46,929 nucleotides of DNA. It comes from a virus. Each line of letters opens with the position of its first letter. Positions within the stretch are counted from its first letter, which is position 1. Location of the stretch: positions 1 to 46,929 of IMG/VR virus record IMGVR_UViG_3300033153_007039. The stretch is one strand, 5' to 3'. The position numbers were made by a program, and so were the translations under genes. Below are positions 1 to 6,407 of this stretch, in pieces. Below the pieces are notes generated by a model. The model worked only from the letters and a program-made list of their open reading frames with translations, was not told the DNA's origin and made no database searches.

Positions 1-90
1 GGTGATATGTTAGCAAGGTCTACATTCAGTGCAGTGGCTGTTAATAATGGAGATACTATAAACATTGGTTATGATAATGTTGTAAGTTGA
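1..90 (+). CDS. Virion/tail protein, 3' end only
   Basis: This is the last 29 codons and stop of a gene whose 5' part lies before the window. The bases are identical to the end of the complete gene at 45436-45885, so it is either a second copy or, more simply, the same gene met again because the genome is circular. It is followed on the same strand by the fibre gene at 163, which fits a tail/fibre operon. Confidence 0.7.
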   Translation, partial: GDMLARSTFSAVAVNNGDTINIGYDNVVS

Positions 91-114
91 TTCCATTTTC
101 TCAAATGAGAATCT
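1..114 (+). repeat. 114-bp exact direct repeat, copy 1
   Basis: These 114 bases match 45796-45909 exactly. The two copies diverge at base 115 versus 45910. The repeat covers the 3' end of a structural gene and a small inverted repeat (TTCTCA-AA-TGAGAA) just after its stop. Such an overlap is what a circular or circularly permuted genome gives, but the window runs 1020 bases past the second copy into different sequence. Confidence 0.95.
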
Positions 115-162
115 TTGAAAATAAAAAAGATAAGATAGAAATACTTTGGGTTCTAAAACAAA

Positions 163-1959
163 ATGGCAGATAAGTTAGTATATACAAATGTTTATGCGAC
201 AGCAGACCAGACAGGAATCTGGGGTCCTTATTGGATAAATGCAACAACAGGGGTAGTAGTTTATTCTGATGCTTCCAGAAACATGAGGTTTTCAAGAACT
301 ACAAATGGCGGAGCTGATTGGAGTGATACACAAATAGATTCTGGAACAGGGTTAAGGTCATGTGCTTGTTGGTTTGACCAAGAAACTCCTGGAGATAGTG
401 GAACTCTTATTCATGTAACATGGGCAGATAGTGGAGATAATGCAATATATTATAGAACAATAGATATAAGTGATGGAAGTCAAGGAACTCGTAGAACTGT
501 AGACGCTGGGGTAACAGTTTCAACGACCCACTGGAACAACAGAACAGCAATAACAAAAACAGTTAGTGGAAATATTATAGTAGCTTTCTCAACACAATCT
601 GAAATAGAATGTTATAAATCAGCAGATTTATTCGCGACTGCTGGAACAGATATAGCTGATGTGTTTGAAACTACAACAGAAGAAGACTGGCTATTATTAT
701 ACCCAGCCAGCACAGCAGATGATAATGATGCGGTGGGTATTTTTTGGGATAGAAGTGCAAATGCTATCTCTGTAAAGATGTATGATGATAGCGGAGACAG
801 TTGGACTGAAACAGCTATTGCTTCTTCAATGGTCGACCATGCATATTATAAAACTATGGACGCAGCAGTAAGACACAGCGATAGCCACATATTATTAGCT
901 GCACACAACAATTATGAAACTGCAACTGGAGATTTAATGACATGGGATATTACACCCAACAGCATAGCCTCCCCAACTGTTACAGCAAAAACAAATGTAT
1001 TCACAGACCAAGATGATTCAAGTTTATGTGCAGTAATGATTAACCAACAAAATGATGATGTTTATGTAGCTTATACTTATGGAACTGACTTTGAAGTAGA
1101 TACTGAAGTTTTATATAAAAAATCTGATGATGATATGGGAAGCTGGGGGGGTGCAACAACATATAGTGGAGCGGCACAAGATTACAAGTCAGTGTCAGGT
1201 GGGAGAACAATAGGGGATAATGGTGGATTTATTCAATGGGGGATATATGATGATGATGAAACAGCCCTTTATGTAAATGAAGATAATGACGTTGCAATCG
1301 CCGCTGCTGGGGGAGAAACACATAACTTATCTTATTCTGATACTCTTACCTTAGTTGATAGTGTTTCAATAGATTCCTTATTAACTGAAGAAATATCTGA
1401 AGCAGACACTTTAAGTTTAAGTGATTCTGTAAGCTTATCTATTTTTGGGGTTGTTTATGAAACTGATACCCTTAGTCTTTCTGATAGTGTTTTAATAGGG
1501 GCTGATGTTTCTCTTGGGATTAGTGAATTAGATACTTTGTCTATCACAGATAGTATTTCTATTGAAGGGGATGTTACATTAGGAATTTCTGAAACTGATA
1601 CTCTTAATTTAACAGATAGTGTTTCTATTGATGGGCAACAAACTTTAGGGATAAGTGAAGAAGATACTTTAAGCCTAACAGATAGTGTTTTAGTAGCTTT
1701 AGTAGTTGGTGTAGAAAGTTTTACAGTTGTTGAAACCCTTAATTTAACAGATTCTGTTTTAACTTCTGTAAATTATTTAGAAGAAATTTCTGAAACTGAT
1801 ACCTTAAATATTTCTGATAGTGTTTCAATAGATTCTATTTTAGAAGAAGGAATTAAAATTATAGAAACTTTAAATTTAAGTGATTCTGTTTCAATAAGTG
1901 CAACATTAATTGAAGAATTAACAATTACAGAAACTACAACAAAAAATAACTTCAATTAG
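163..1959 (+). CDS. Tail fibre/adhesin, N-terminal part (sialidase-like propeller + 22-residue repeats)
   Basis: This is a 598-residue frame. Residues 1 to about 390 look like a beta-propeller of the BNR/sialidase-like kind: Asp-box-like stretches (TTNGGADWS, YDDSGDSW, SDDDMGSW) recur at blade-like spacing. From about residue 390 it becomes tandem repeats of about 22 residues built on ETDTLSLSDSVSI. The frame ends at TAG 1957, but the repeats continue at once in the +1 frame up to 2872. The real product is therefore probably one protein of about 900 residues, broken by one extra A in the A6 run at 1941-1946. The likely role is glycan binding or cleavage at the host surface. Catalytic sialidase residues cannot be assigned by eye. 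Confidence 0.75.
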   Translation: MADKLVYTNVYATADQTGIWGPYWINATTGVVVYSDASRNMRFSRTTNGGADWSDTQIDSGTGLRSCACWFDQETPGDSGTLIHVTWADSGDNAIYYRTIDISDGSQGTRRTVDAGVTVSTTHWNNRTAITKTVSGNIIVAFSTQSEIECYKSADLFATAGTDIADVFETTTEEDWLLLYPASTADDNDAVGIFWDRSANAISVKMYDDSGDSWTETAIASSMVDHAYYKTMDAAVRHSDSHILLAAHNNYETATGDLMTWDITPNSIASPTVTAKTNVFTDQDDSSLCAVMINQQNDDVYVAYTYGTDFEVDTEVLYKKSDDDMGSWGGATTYSGAAQDYKSVSGGRTIGDNGGFIQWGIYDDDETALYVNEDNDVAIAAAGGETHNLSYSDTLTLVDSVSIDSLLTEEISEADTLSLSDSVSLSIFGVVYETDTLSLSDSVLIGADVSLGISELDTLSITDSISIEGDVTLGISETDTLNLTDSVSIDGQQTLGISEEDTLSLTDSVLVALVVGVESFTVVETLNLTDSVLTSVNYLEEISETDTLNISDSVSIDSILEEGIKIIETLNLSDSVSISATLIEELTITETTTKNNFN

Positions 1960-2130
1960 TAAAACTGATACTTTAACAATTACAGATAGTGTTGAAACTT
2001 ATGGTGCAACATTTTATCCAATTAGTGAAACAGATACTTTGAGTATAAGTGATTCTGTTAGTGCAGCATCTTCTGAACTTCAAGGGCAAACAATCACAGA
2101 AACTTTAACAATTACAGACACTACAACTAT
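1320..2130 (+). repeat. 22-residue (66-bp) coding repeats of fibre stalk
   Basis: About twelve degenerate copies of a unit close to ETDTLSLSDSVSIEGDVSLGIS are encoded in tandem, with a period of 22 residues in the best-conserved middle copies. The alternating hydrophobic/Ser-Thr pattern suggests a beta-solenoid or beta-strand stalk. The same unit is used in the separate gene at 40401-41441. Confidence 0.85.
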
Positions 2131-2872
2131 TGCAGTTGCCGAAGGCAAAGGAACAATCTTAAAATTCAATCCATTTACAGGAACACTCCAATGGCTTAAA
2201 GATTTAACAGAAATAGATTCTGATGTTTTGCCTAAATTAAATAATACTTATTATCTTGGAAATAAAGATTATAGATTTAAAGGATTTCTTTCAGAAGCAC
2301 AAATCGGAGATTCAACAAACTATCTTGATATTTCAGACACAGGGGTATTAACTTTAAAAGGCACAGCAAGGATAACTAAGGACTTATGGATAGATGCAGC
2401 AGGAATAAAAGCGCCTGGCGCTAAACCAGCTACTGAAATATCTCAAGGAAACTTAGAAAATTCTGCCTGGCAGTTTGATGATCAAGCTGTTGAAGCAAAT
2501 CAAGAAAGCGTAAGCTGGAGAATTGCCCCAGCTTATGACATGGACAGAAGCGAAGAAATTACAATAAGGATTGGCTGGAGTTCTGCTTCAACTGGAAATG
2601 TGAAATGGCAATTAGAATATAGATGGCTTGCTGAAGATGAAGATACAACATTAGGAGCAGAAGAAACTTTAACTGCAGTAAGTGATGCATCCACAACAGC
2701 AGACGGATTGGTTGTAACTGATATAACAGGAATAAACGCCCCAAGTTCAATAGATGCAAGTATAATTTTTAAACTAACAAGATTATCTGCTGATGTGCAG
2801 GATACTATTACAGATACAGTAAAACTTCATGGAATATGTTTTAATTATATCTCCAATAAATTAGGAGGATAG
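2039..2872 (+). CDS. Tail fibre/adhesin, C-terminal part (repeats + knob)
   Basis: The reading frame is open from just after the A6 run at 1941-1946; the first ATG is 2039. It starts with the last two or three 22-residue repeats. A linker follows, with a phrase typical of tail fibres (NTYYLGNKDYRFKGF, as in 'YLGSSSYRWKDLY'). The end is a domain of about 130 residues rich in beta-strand and Trp, probably the receptor-binding knob. No start signal precedes 2039, so independent translation is unlikely. I read it as the distal half of the gene that begins at 163. Confidence 0.7.
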   Translation: MSISDSVSAASSELQGQTITETLTITDTTTIAVAEGKGTILKFNPFTGTLQWLKDLTEIDSDVLPKLNNTYYLGNKDYRFKGFLSEAQIGDSTNYLDISDTGVLTLKGTARITKDLWIDAAGIKAPGAKPATEISQGNLENSAWQFDDQAVEANQESVSWRIAPAYDMDRSEEITIRIGWSSASTGNVKWQLEYRWLAEDEDTTLGAEETLTAVSDASTTADGLVVTDITGINAPSSIDASIIFKLTRLSADVQDTITDTVKLHGICFNYISNKLGG

Positions 2873-2904
2873 GAGCTTTTTCTGAAATACAAAACTTATT
2901 AAAA

Positions 2905-2942
2905 TAGAAATATTTAAATAAGTAAGATTCTTTAAAAAAGTA
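2905..2942 (+). promoter_or_regulatory. Archaeal promoter (BRE/TATA) for 3003 gene
   Basis: AATAGAAATATTTAAATA at about 2903-2920 is a good BRE plus TATA box. The predicted start lies near 2942, which is itself an ATG opening a 24-codon ORF that overlaps the next gene. The 3003 gene has its own GGAGG site, so the short ORF may be a leader peptide or chance. Confidence 0.55.
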
Positions 2943-3002
2943 TGAAAAAGAACCATTATAAAACTTTAGACTTCTTTTTAATTAAATTAGGGAGGTATAC
3001 AA

Positions 3003-3599
3003 ATGACAGAAGCTAAATATAATAGAGCAAATTGGATCCAATATGTAACTGCTGTTTTAGTGATAGTTTCTTTGCTATTAAGTTTTGGAGCTTACACTAA
3101 AGATGTAGATGTTAATAACTTAAATCTTGAAAGACAAATTTCAGCATTAGATAAAAAAATTGATGCTGGATTAAGTGTTAATGTTGATATGACTGATGGA
3201 CCTAAAACAGATGCAATCTATGATGAAATATTCAAAAATGATGCTTATAAAAGTTTAGGTGAAACTTTAGCTTTAAATGAAATTGATTCAAAAGATTTCA
3301 AAAAAGTAGTTCGATCAGCTATTAATGCTGAATTAGAAGATACAGAAATAGAAAGTTATAAAGACATTGATCAAATTGTAGTTAAAGATATTGAAACATT
3401 GATTGTTGATGAAAATGTTAATGTTGAGCTTGATTTAAAAGTTTATTATCATGTAGATGATGATGACGATGAAGAAGGCAGAGCAAAAATATCCACAACA
3501 ATAACTGTTGAAGATGCTGCTAATGAAGACGAAAAAGATAGAGATGACGCAGAAATAGATAAAGACTACATAATTGATATAGATAAAATCTATGAATAA
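3003..3599 (+). CDS. Membrane-anchored acidic protein, unknown function
   Basis: The protein has 198 residues. A hydrophobic segment at about residues 14-32 (YVTAVLVIVSLLLSF) is preceded by a short basic/polar tail, so it is probably a single-pass signal anchor with the rest outside. A short coiled-coil-like stretch follows, then a very acidic C-terminal half with a DDDDDEE run. The start is firm: GGAGG lies nine bases before ATG. It stands alone between the fibre gene and a pair of candidate RNAs, under its own TATA promoter. I do not recognise a family. A role at the host membrane (lysis, superinfection exclusion) would be a guess. Confidence 0.75.
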   Translation: MTEAKYNRANWIQYVTAVLVIVSLLLSFGAYTKDVDVNNLNLERQISALDKKIDAGLSVNVDMTDGPKTDAIYDEIFKNDAYKSLGETLALNEIDSKDFKKVVRSAINAELEDTEIESYKDIDQIVVKDIETLIVDENVNVELDLKVYYHVDDDDDEEGRAKISTTITVEDAANEDEKDRDDAEIDKDYIIDIDKIYE

Positions 3600-3620
3600 A
3601 CCGAAAAGTTTTTATATTTC
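3598..3620 (+). promoter_or_regulatory. Archaeal promoter for short RNA
   Basis: ACCGAAAAGTTTTTATAT is a BRE/TATA element that overlaps the stop of the preceding gene. The same ACCGAAAAGTTT core starts the promoter at 15258. No coding region follows for about 400 bases, so it should drive the hairpin RNA beginning near 3637. Confidence 0.55.
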
Positions 3621-3636
3621 TTTTTTTTTATATTTT

Positions 3637-3690
3637 TGTGGGTATAGTTTCATTGCTAACCTGTAACTGATTTCTACCCACACCTTTTTA
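3637..3690 (+). ncRNA. Candidate short hairpin RNA
   Basis: TGTGGGTA (3637-3644) pairs perfectly with TACCCACA (3675-3682), giving an 8-bp stem with a 30-nt loop. A T-rich run follows, suitable for termination. The stem begins about 25 bases after a TATA box, exactly where transcription should start. No coding frame covers it. No known RNA family is recognised. Confidence 0.45.
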
Positions 3691-3710
3691 TAGAAATATT
3701 TAAATACTCT
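3691..3710 (+). promoter_or_regulatory. Archaeal promoter for structured RNA
   Basis: TAGAAATATTTAAATACT at 3691-3708 matches the BRE/TATA pattern seen before other transcripts here. The predicted start is near 3725-3730, which is the first base-paired element of the candidate RNA. Confidence 0.5.
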
Positions 3711-3722
3711 AATTCTTTATAA

Positions 3723-3975
3723 TTTGCACAGGTTAAAATGATAATCAATTTACAATCCAGATATGAGGACCAGAGGTTACGCGTGCGATAGTTCTGTGCA
3801 CTTTAAATAAGATAGAGAACATACTGGATTGGTTGGCAACTTATGAAAGTCGTCTTCCACAATGGCGAAGTAAAGAATTGCAATCCTTAACATTTATTTG
3901 GTTGTCTAAGTTTGGAAGAGGGGGATGGAAATAAGGTTGGTCATTAGCGCGTGGATTAATCACATTTAACCAGAT
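3723..3975 (+). ncRNA. Candidate structured non-coding RNA
   Basis: This non-coding stretch of about 250 bases is visibly richer in G and C than its surroundings and has its own TATA promoter. Perfect long-range pairings are TGCACAG 3725-3731 with CTGTGCA 3794-3800, CAATCCAG 3753-3760 with CTGGATTG 3824-3831, and TCTTCCA 3853-3859 with TGGAAGA 3913-3919. The first two interleave, so they form a pseudoknot or alternate. I compared it by eye with archaeal RNase P, SRP RNA, tRNA and group I intron core motifs and found no match. It is likely an RNA of unknown function. Confidence 0.5.
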
Positions 3976-3992
3976 TAAATACTGAGAAGTAT
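3976..3992 (+). promoter_or_regulatory. TATA box with overlapping inverted repeat (shared operator, copy 1)
   Basis: TAAATACTGAGAAGTAT contains the inverted repeat ATACT-GAGA-AGTAT running into a TATA-like box. A 16/17 match lies at 45080-45096 before the gene at 45162. The likely downstream gene here is 4044-4202. It may be a repressor or activator site shared by two transcription units. Confidence 0.45.
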
Positions 3993-4043
3993 GTTAAATA
4001 TAATAAATATATAAATTAAATACTTATATTAAATAATTATAAA

Positions 4044-4202
4044 ATGTTTGAATTAAGAAAAGGAAGTTGCATAATTTGTGGAGAATATAGAATCTTAGAT
4101 AGAGAGATGAGATGTATCTTTTGCACAACTAAAGTTTCTGGAAAAGAAATCAAATCAAAAACTGGTAGAATAGATGATAATTTCTGGATGAGGGGAAAAT
4201 AA
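4044..4202 (+). CDS. Small zinc-ribbon protein
   Basis: This 52-residue protein has two Cys pairs, CIIC and CIFC, spaced 14 residues apart in the N-terminal half, which suggests a single zinc ribbon. The ATG follows an AT-rich promoter region with no Shine-Dalgarno. It is followed after 55 bases by another zinc-finger gene. Function is unknown; nucleic-acid binding is the usual role of such ribbons. Confidence 0.6.
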   Translation: MFELRKGSCIICGEYRILDREMRCIFCTTKVSGKEIKSKTGRIDDNFWMRGK

Positions 4203-4220
4203 TTTAGGAAATTTTAGGAA

Positions 4221-4257
4221 ACGAAAGGTTTATAAGGGTAGGGTATCTATATATAAT
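4221..4257 (+). promoter_or_regulatory. Promoter implying a leaderless mRNA
   Basis: ACGAAAGGTTTATAAGG (4221-4237) is a clear BRE/TATA. Its centre is about 26 bases before the ATG at 4258, so transcription should begin at the start codon itself. The same GAAAGGTTTATAAG core, on the other strand, drives the leftward operon near 14150. Confidence 0.6.
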
Positions 4258-4428
4258 ATGAAAGTTTTAAAAAAGAAATGTCAATATTGTAAAAAAGAAT
4301 TTACTTCTCTTTATGAAAAACAGTTAAATTATAATGTAAAAGCACATGAAATTTCTTGTAAAAAAAATCTTAATAAAAATGGAATTAAAAACATTAAAAG
4401 ATTTGAAAAAAGATTGGGAAAATTATGA
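4258..4428 (+). CDS. Small C2HC zinc-finger protein
   Basis: This is a 56-residue, very Lys-rich protein. CQYC near residue 8, then a His and a Cys about 20 residues later (AHEISC), form a C2HC-type finger. The start sits where a leaderless transcript from the 4229 TATA box would begin. It overlaps the next gene by about 50 bases in another frame. It is probably DNA or RNA binding; the family is not recognised. Confidence 0.55.
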   Translation: MKVLKKKCQYCKKEFTSLYEKQLNYNVKAHEISCKKNLNKNGIKNIKRFEKRLGKL

Positions 4429-4633
4429 AATAGGAAAAGATGAAGATGAAACTATAAGTATTTTAGTTTTAAAACAAGAAGCAATTAAACAAGTGAAGGA
4501 AATTGAAACTAAAAATCATCATGGATTTGGAACTGGTTGCACGGATTGGATTAAATATTTTTTTAACATAACTGAGGAAGATTTAAAAAATTATAAAGGA
4601 GGTAAAAATGGAAAATTTACAAGGAACTGTTGA
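4379..4633 (+). CDS. Hypothetical protein
   Basis: The protein has 84 residues if started at ATG 4379 (MELKTLKDL...); an in-frame ATG at 4346 would add 11 residues. I prefer 4379 because that opening is like other small virus-type proteins. The N-terminal half is helical and charged. The C-terminal half has a Cys (HHGFGTGCTDW) and aromatic residues. It overlaps the next gene by 26 bases. No family is recognised. Confidence 0.6.
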   Translation: MELKTLKDLKKDWENYEIGKDEDETISILVLKQEAIKQVKEIETKNHHGFGTGCTDWIKYFFNITEEDLKNYKGGKNGKFTRNC

Positions 4634-5042
4634 GTTAATAAGCAAGAAAAATAATGCTGTTTGTATTGGTGGAACTTGGTTCACATTAGGCCCTTTAGTA
4701 AAAATGAATTATGTTAAGAAAGGGGAATGTGAATATAGAACTGAAGTAAATCAAGCTGATCCAGGAGGTAATCCTTTAGTTGTTTTTATAAAATCAACCA
4801 GCGTAAGCCAAAATGGAACAATCCAACATCCAGGAAAACCACCAGCAATAGCTGAAAGTGAAATGAATAGAATGTCTGCTTTAAAATTTGCAGGCAATGT
4901 TTATCTTGGAACAGGTCAAGAAAAAGATGCAAAAAGACTTGCTGAAGAAGCTCACGAATATCTACAAAAAGGAATGTGGATAACTACAGAAAAAGTAGGA
5001 CAACAAGCACAACCTAAAGTTGAATATGATGATGCTTATTGA
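4608..5042 (+). CDS. Putative OB-fold single-strand DNA-binding type protein
   Basis: This 144-residue protein starts after a strong AGGAGGTAAAAATG signal. Residues 1 to about 65 look like a small beta-barrel (VELISKKNNAVCIGGTWFTLGP...VKKGECEYRTEV...VVFIKS), the pattern of phage OB-fold ssDNA-binding proteins. The C-terminal 60 residues are helical (AKRLAEEAHEYLQKG) and end in an acidic, aromatic tail (EYDDAY). An acidic tail is common in ssDNA-binding proteins. It lies with small zinc proteins in a replication or early-function neighbourhood. Assignment is by fold pattern only. Confidence 0.5.
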   Translation: MENLQGTVELISKKNNAVCIGGTWFTLGPLVKMNYVKKGECEYRTEVNQADPGGNPLVVFIKSTSVSQNGTIQHPGKPPAIAESEMNRMSALKFAGNVYLGTGQEKDAKRLAEEAHEYLQKGMWITTEKVGQQAQPKVEYDDAY

Positions 5043-5044
5043 AA

Positions 5045-5269
5045 ATGAGAAAATATCTTTTCAAAAAAGCAAATTATTTGCTCAGTAAGACAGAGATCCT
5101 CTCCGAAACTCCTTATTCAATTAGTTTTCAGGTAGGAGAGTATCACGTAACATTAAAATATCAAAATCATAAATTAATTGCATTATGTGAATGCAAGGCA
5201 GGAAGTTTAAATCATCCTTGCGCTCATATTCTTGCAAGTATAACTTACATAACAAATAAGTTAAAATAA
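5045..5269 (+). CDS. SWIM zinc-finger protein (1)
   Basis: The protein has about 74 residues. The C-terminal half carries the SWIM motif CxCx(n)CxH as CECKAGSLNHPCAH. SWIM domains bind zinc and mediate DNA or protein contacts. ATG 5045 is chosen; an in-frame TTG at 5039 would overlap the upstream stop. The gene ends one base before the tRNA-like element. A second SWIM protein is at 6404. Confidence 0.7.
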   Translation: MRKYLFKKANYLLSKTEILSETPYSISFQVGEYHVTLKYQNHKLIALCECKAGSLNHPCAHILASITYITNKLK

Positions 5270-5334
5270 GGCAGAGTGTTAAAGCTGAAGGATGGGATAG
5301 CTTACCCAAGCAGGTTCGAATCCTGCCTCTGCCA
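5270..5334 (+). tRNA. tRNA-like element without an anticodon arm
   Basis: A 65-nt element has a perfect 7-bp acceptor stem (GGCAGAG with CTCTGCC), a discriminator A and a perfect T arm (GCAGG-TTCGAAT-CCTGC) with the consensus T loop. Between acceptor and T arm there are only 33 nt, about 8 fewer than in a normal tRNA. They can form an AAGCT/AGCTT hairpin or a 4-bp TGGG/CCCA stem with an 8-nt loop, but not both D and anticodon arms. It could be a decayed tRNA, a tRNA mimic, or an attachment site carrying a tRNA 3' half. No integrase gene is in the window. It is G+C-rich against its surroundings. Confidence 0.6.
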
Positions 5335-5390
5335 ATTGGGGTATTCGGCGAAGTTTACTTCCCTAACCCATCCCTTCGGGGATTTAGAAT
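5335..5390 (+). ncRNA. Hairpins following the tRNA-like element
   Basis: Directly after the tRNA-like element lie two compact hairpins, GAAG-TTTA-CTTC (5350-5361) and ATCCC-TTCG-GGGAT (5370-5383). The second has the very stable UUCG tetraloop. TGGG and CCCA may close the first. The block is non-coding and could be part of one longer RNA starting at 5270, or a processing/termination element before the gene at 5395. Confidence 0.4.
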
Positions 5391-5394
5391 CAAA

Positions 5395-5649
5395 ATGGAA
5401 AAAGAATTTAATTTAACAAAAGCAAAGAAAGAAGCTTTGAAAAAAGCAGGAAGACTTAAATCTAATTTTGATTGTTCTAATTGTTCTCATTGTGATGATT
5501 GTTCTCATTGTTCTCATTGTTATGATTGTTCTCATTGTTCTCATTGTTATGATTGTTCTTATTGTTATGATTGTTTTGATAAAAAATATATGATATGTAA
5601 TACTCAATTTACAAAAGAGGAATATGAAACATGGATAAAGCAATTATAG
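5395..5649 (+). CDS. Cysteine-rich hexapeptide-repeat protein
   Basis: The protein has 84 residues. After a Lys-rich helix (residues 1-24) comes an almost perfect run of Cys every third residue (SHCYDCSHCSHCYDC) up to about residue 61, then a normal C-terminal tail. The DNA is a matching run of TGTTCTCAT/TGTTATGAT units. Similar NCTNC-type repeats occur in small phage proteins, where they are thought to form a metal-binding or beta-helical rod; this is family knowledge recalled, not tested. It overlaps the next gene by 19 bases. Confidence 0.65.
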   Translation: MEKEFNLTKAKKEALKKAGRLKSNFDCSNCSHCDDCSHCSHCYDCSHCSHCYDCSYCYDCFDKKYMICNTQFTKEEYETWIKQL

Positions 5650-5882
5650 ACAATTTAAATAATGAAAGAGTAGCTACATTAAAAGAATTTAAAAGTTTAA
5701 GTGAGAAGATATTTGAAAATATAAATTTAGACCCTGAATATAAAACAGCAGTTATAGAAGTTAATAATATAAAAGAAGCTGTTAAGTTGTTGAAAGAAAG
5801 TTTACCAAGACAATTATTTCAAGAAGATGTAAAAGCAATAAATAAAGAAATAGATAAAATATTTGGACCTGATTTAATATGA
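5631..5882 (+). CDS. Small helical protein, unknown
   Basis: This 83-residue, charged, all-helical-looking protein (LKEFKSLSEKIFENI..., IKEAVKLLKESLP...) is likely a short coiled coil. It starts inside the end of the Cys-rich protein gene, and its stop overlaps the HNH start in an ATGA, so the three are translationally coupled. No family is recognised. Confidence 0.6.
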   Translation: MDKAIIDNLNNERVATLKEFKSLSEKIFENINLDPEYKTAVIEVNNIKEAVKLLKESLPRQLFQEDVKAINKEIDKIFGPDLI

Positions 5883-6088
5883 AATTAACAGAAAAACAAA
5901 AAGATTTACTTAGAACGATGGTTGATAATTATTGTCAGATGTGTCATCGCCCAGAAAGAGAAGTTGGAAAATTAGAGATCCATAGAATCAAAAGAGGAAA
6001 TGCCGGAGGCAAATATTATCCAAATAATATTTTAGTAATCTGTAATGAATGCCACAAAAATTTACATGGAGATGAATTTAAATGTTAA
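5879..6088 (+). CDS. HNH nuclease (1)
   Basis: This is a compact 69-residue HNH protein. CxxC (CQMC), LEIHRIKRG with the first catalytic-type His, PNNILVICNECHKNLHG with the second CxxC and the final His. This is the whole HNH beta-beta-alpha-metal fold with little else. It probably nicks or cuts DNA and may be a free-standing homing or repair-type nuclease. It overlaps a second HNH gene by 7 bases. Confidence 0.75.
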   Translation: MKLTEKQKDLLRTMVDNYCQMCHRPEREVGKLEIHRIKRGNAGGKYYPNNILVICNECHKNLHGDEFKC

Positions 6089-6321
6089 AAAATAAAAGAT
6101 TTGTAAAAATAATAGGATATAAATGTGAAAAATGTGGAGTTAGAAAAAACTTAACAATTCATCATAAAGATAAAAATAAAAAAAATAATATTAGAAGTAA
6201 TTTAAAGTGTTTATGTAGAAAATGCCACGATCAAATTCATGGAATAATCATCAAAAAATCAAAACAACATAAAAAATATCAAAGAGGAACTAAAAAATGG
6301 AAAAAAAGAAAAAAAAAGTAA
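6082..6321 (+). CDS. HNH nuclease (2)
   Basis: This 79-residue protein has CEKCG, LTIHHKDKNKKNN with the HH catalytic pair, and CRKCHDQIHG completing the HNH zinc site. The tail is extremely basic (KKKSKQHKKYQRGTKKWKKRKKK) and presumably holds DNA. It differs from the neighbour at 5879 in the HH signature, so the two are not a recent duplication. Confidence 0.75.
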   Translation: MLKNKRFVKIIGYKCEKCGVRKNLTIHHKDKNKKNNIRSNLKCLCRKCHDQIHGIIIKKSKQHKKYQRGTKKWKKRKKK

Positions 6322-6407
6322 GTTGGTGGGAATGGAAAAAGAGAATTTGGAGATTGAGATTAGAGTTATATATATTAAATAAATTAGGGTATGAGTGGAT
6401 AATATGA
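6297..6407 (+). CDS. Possible Trp-rich micropeptide
   Basis: ATG 6297 opens a 36-codon frame encoding a Lys/Trp-rich, amphipathic peptide (KKVSWWEWKKRIWRLRLELY). It overlaps the HNH gene before it and ends in an ATGA with the SWIM gene at 6404. The coupling on both sides argues for a real gene; the small size leaves doubt. Confidence 0.35.
   Translation: MEKKKKKVSWWEWKKRIWRLRLELYILNKLGYEWII

Noticed and set aside
1320-2130. Regularly spaced repeats as a CRISPR array
   Set aside because: The repeats are degenerate, in frame, 66 bp with no unique spacers, and translate to a fibre stalk.
3723-3975. RNase P RNA, SRP RNA or a group I intron
   Set aside because: I could not find the conserved core sequences of any of these by eye, and no gene on either side is interrupted.
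4020-4043. Long AT stretch as an origin
   Set aside because: It is short, lacks repeats other than the promoter element and lies within a rightward series of genes.
5413-5643. Minus-strand open frame opposite the Cys-rich gene
   Set aside because: It is the antisense shadow of the TGT/CAT repeats, has no start signal and gives an Ile/Met/Arg/Thr run of low complexity.
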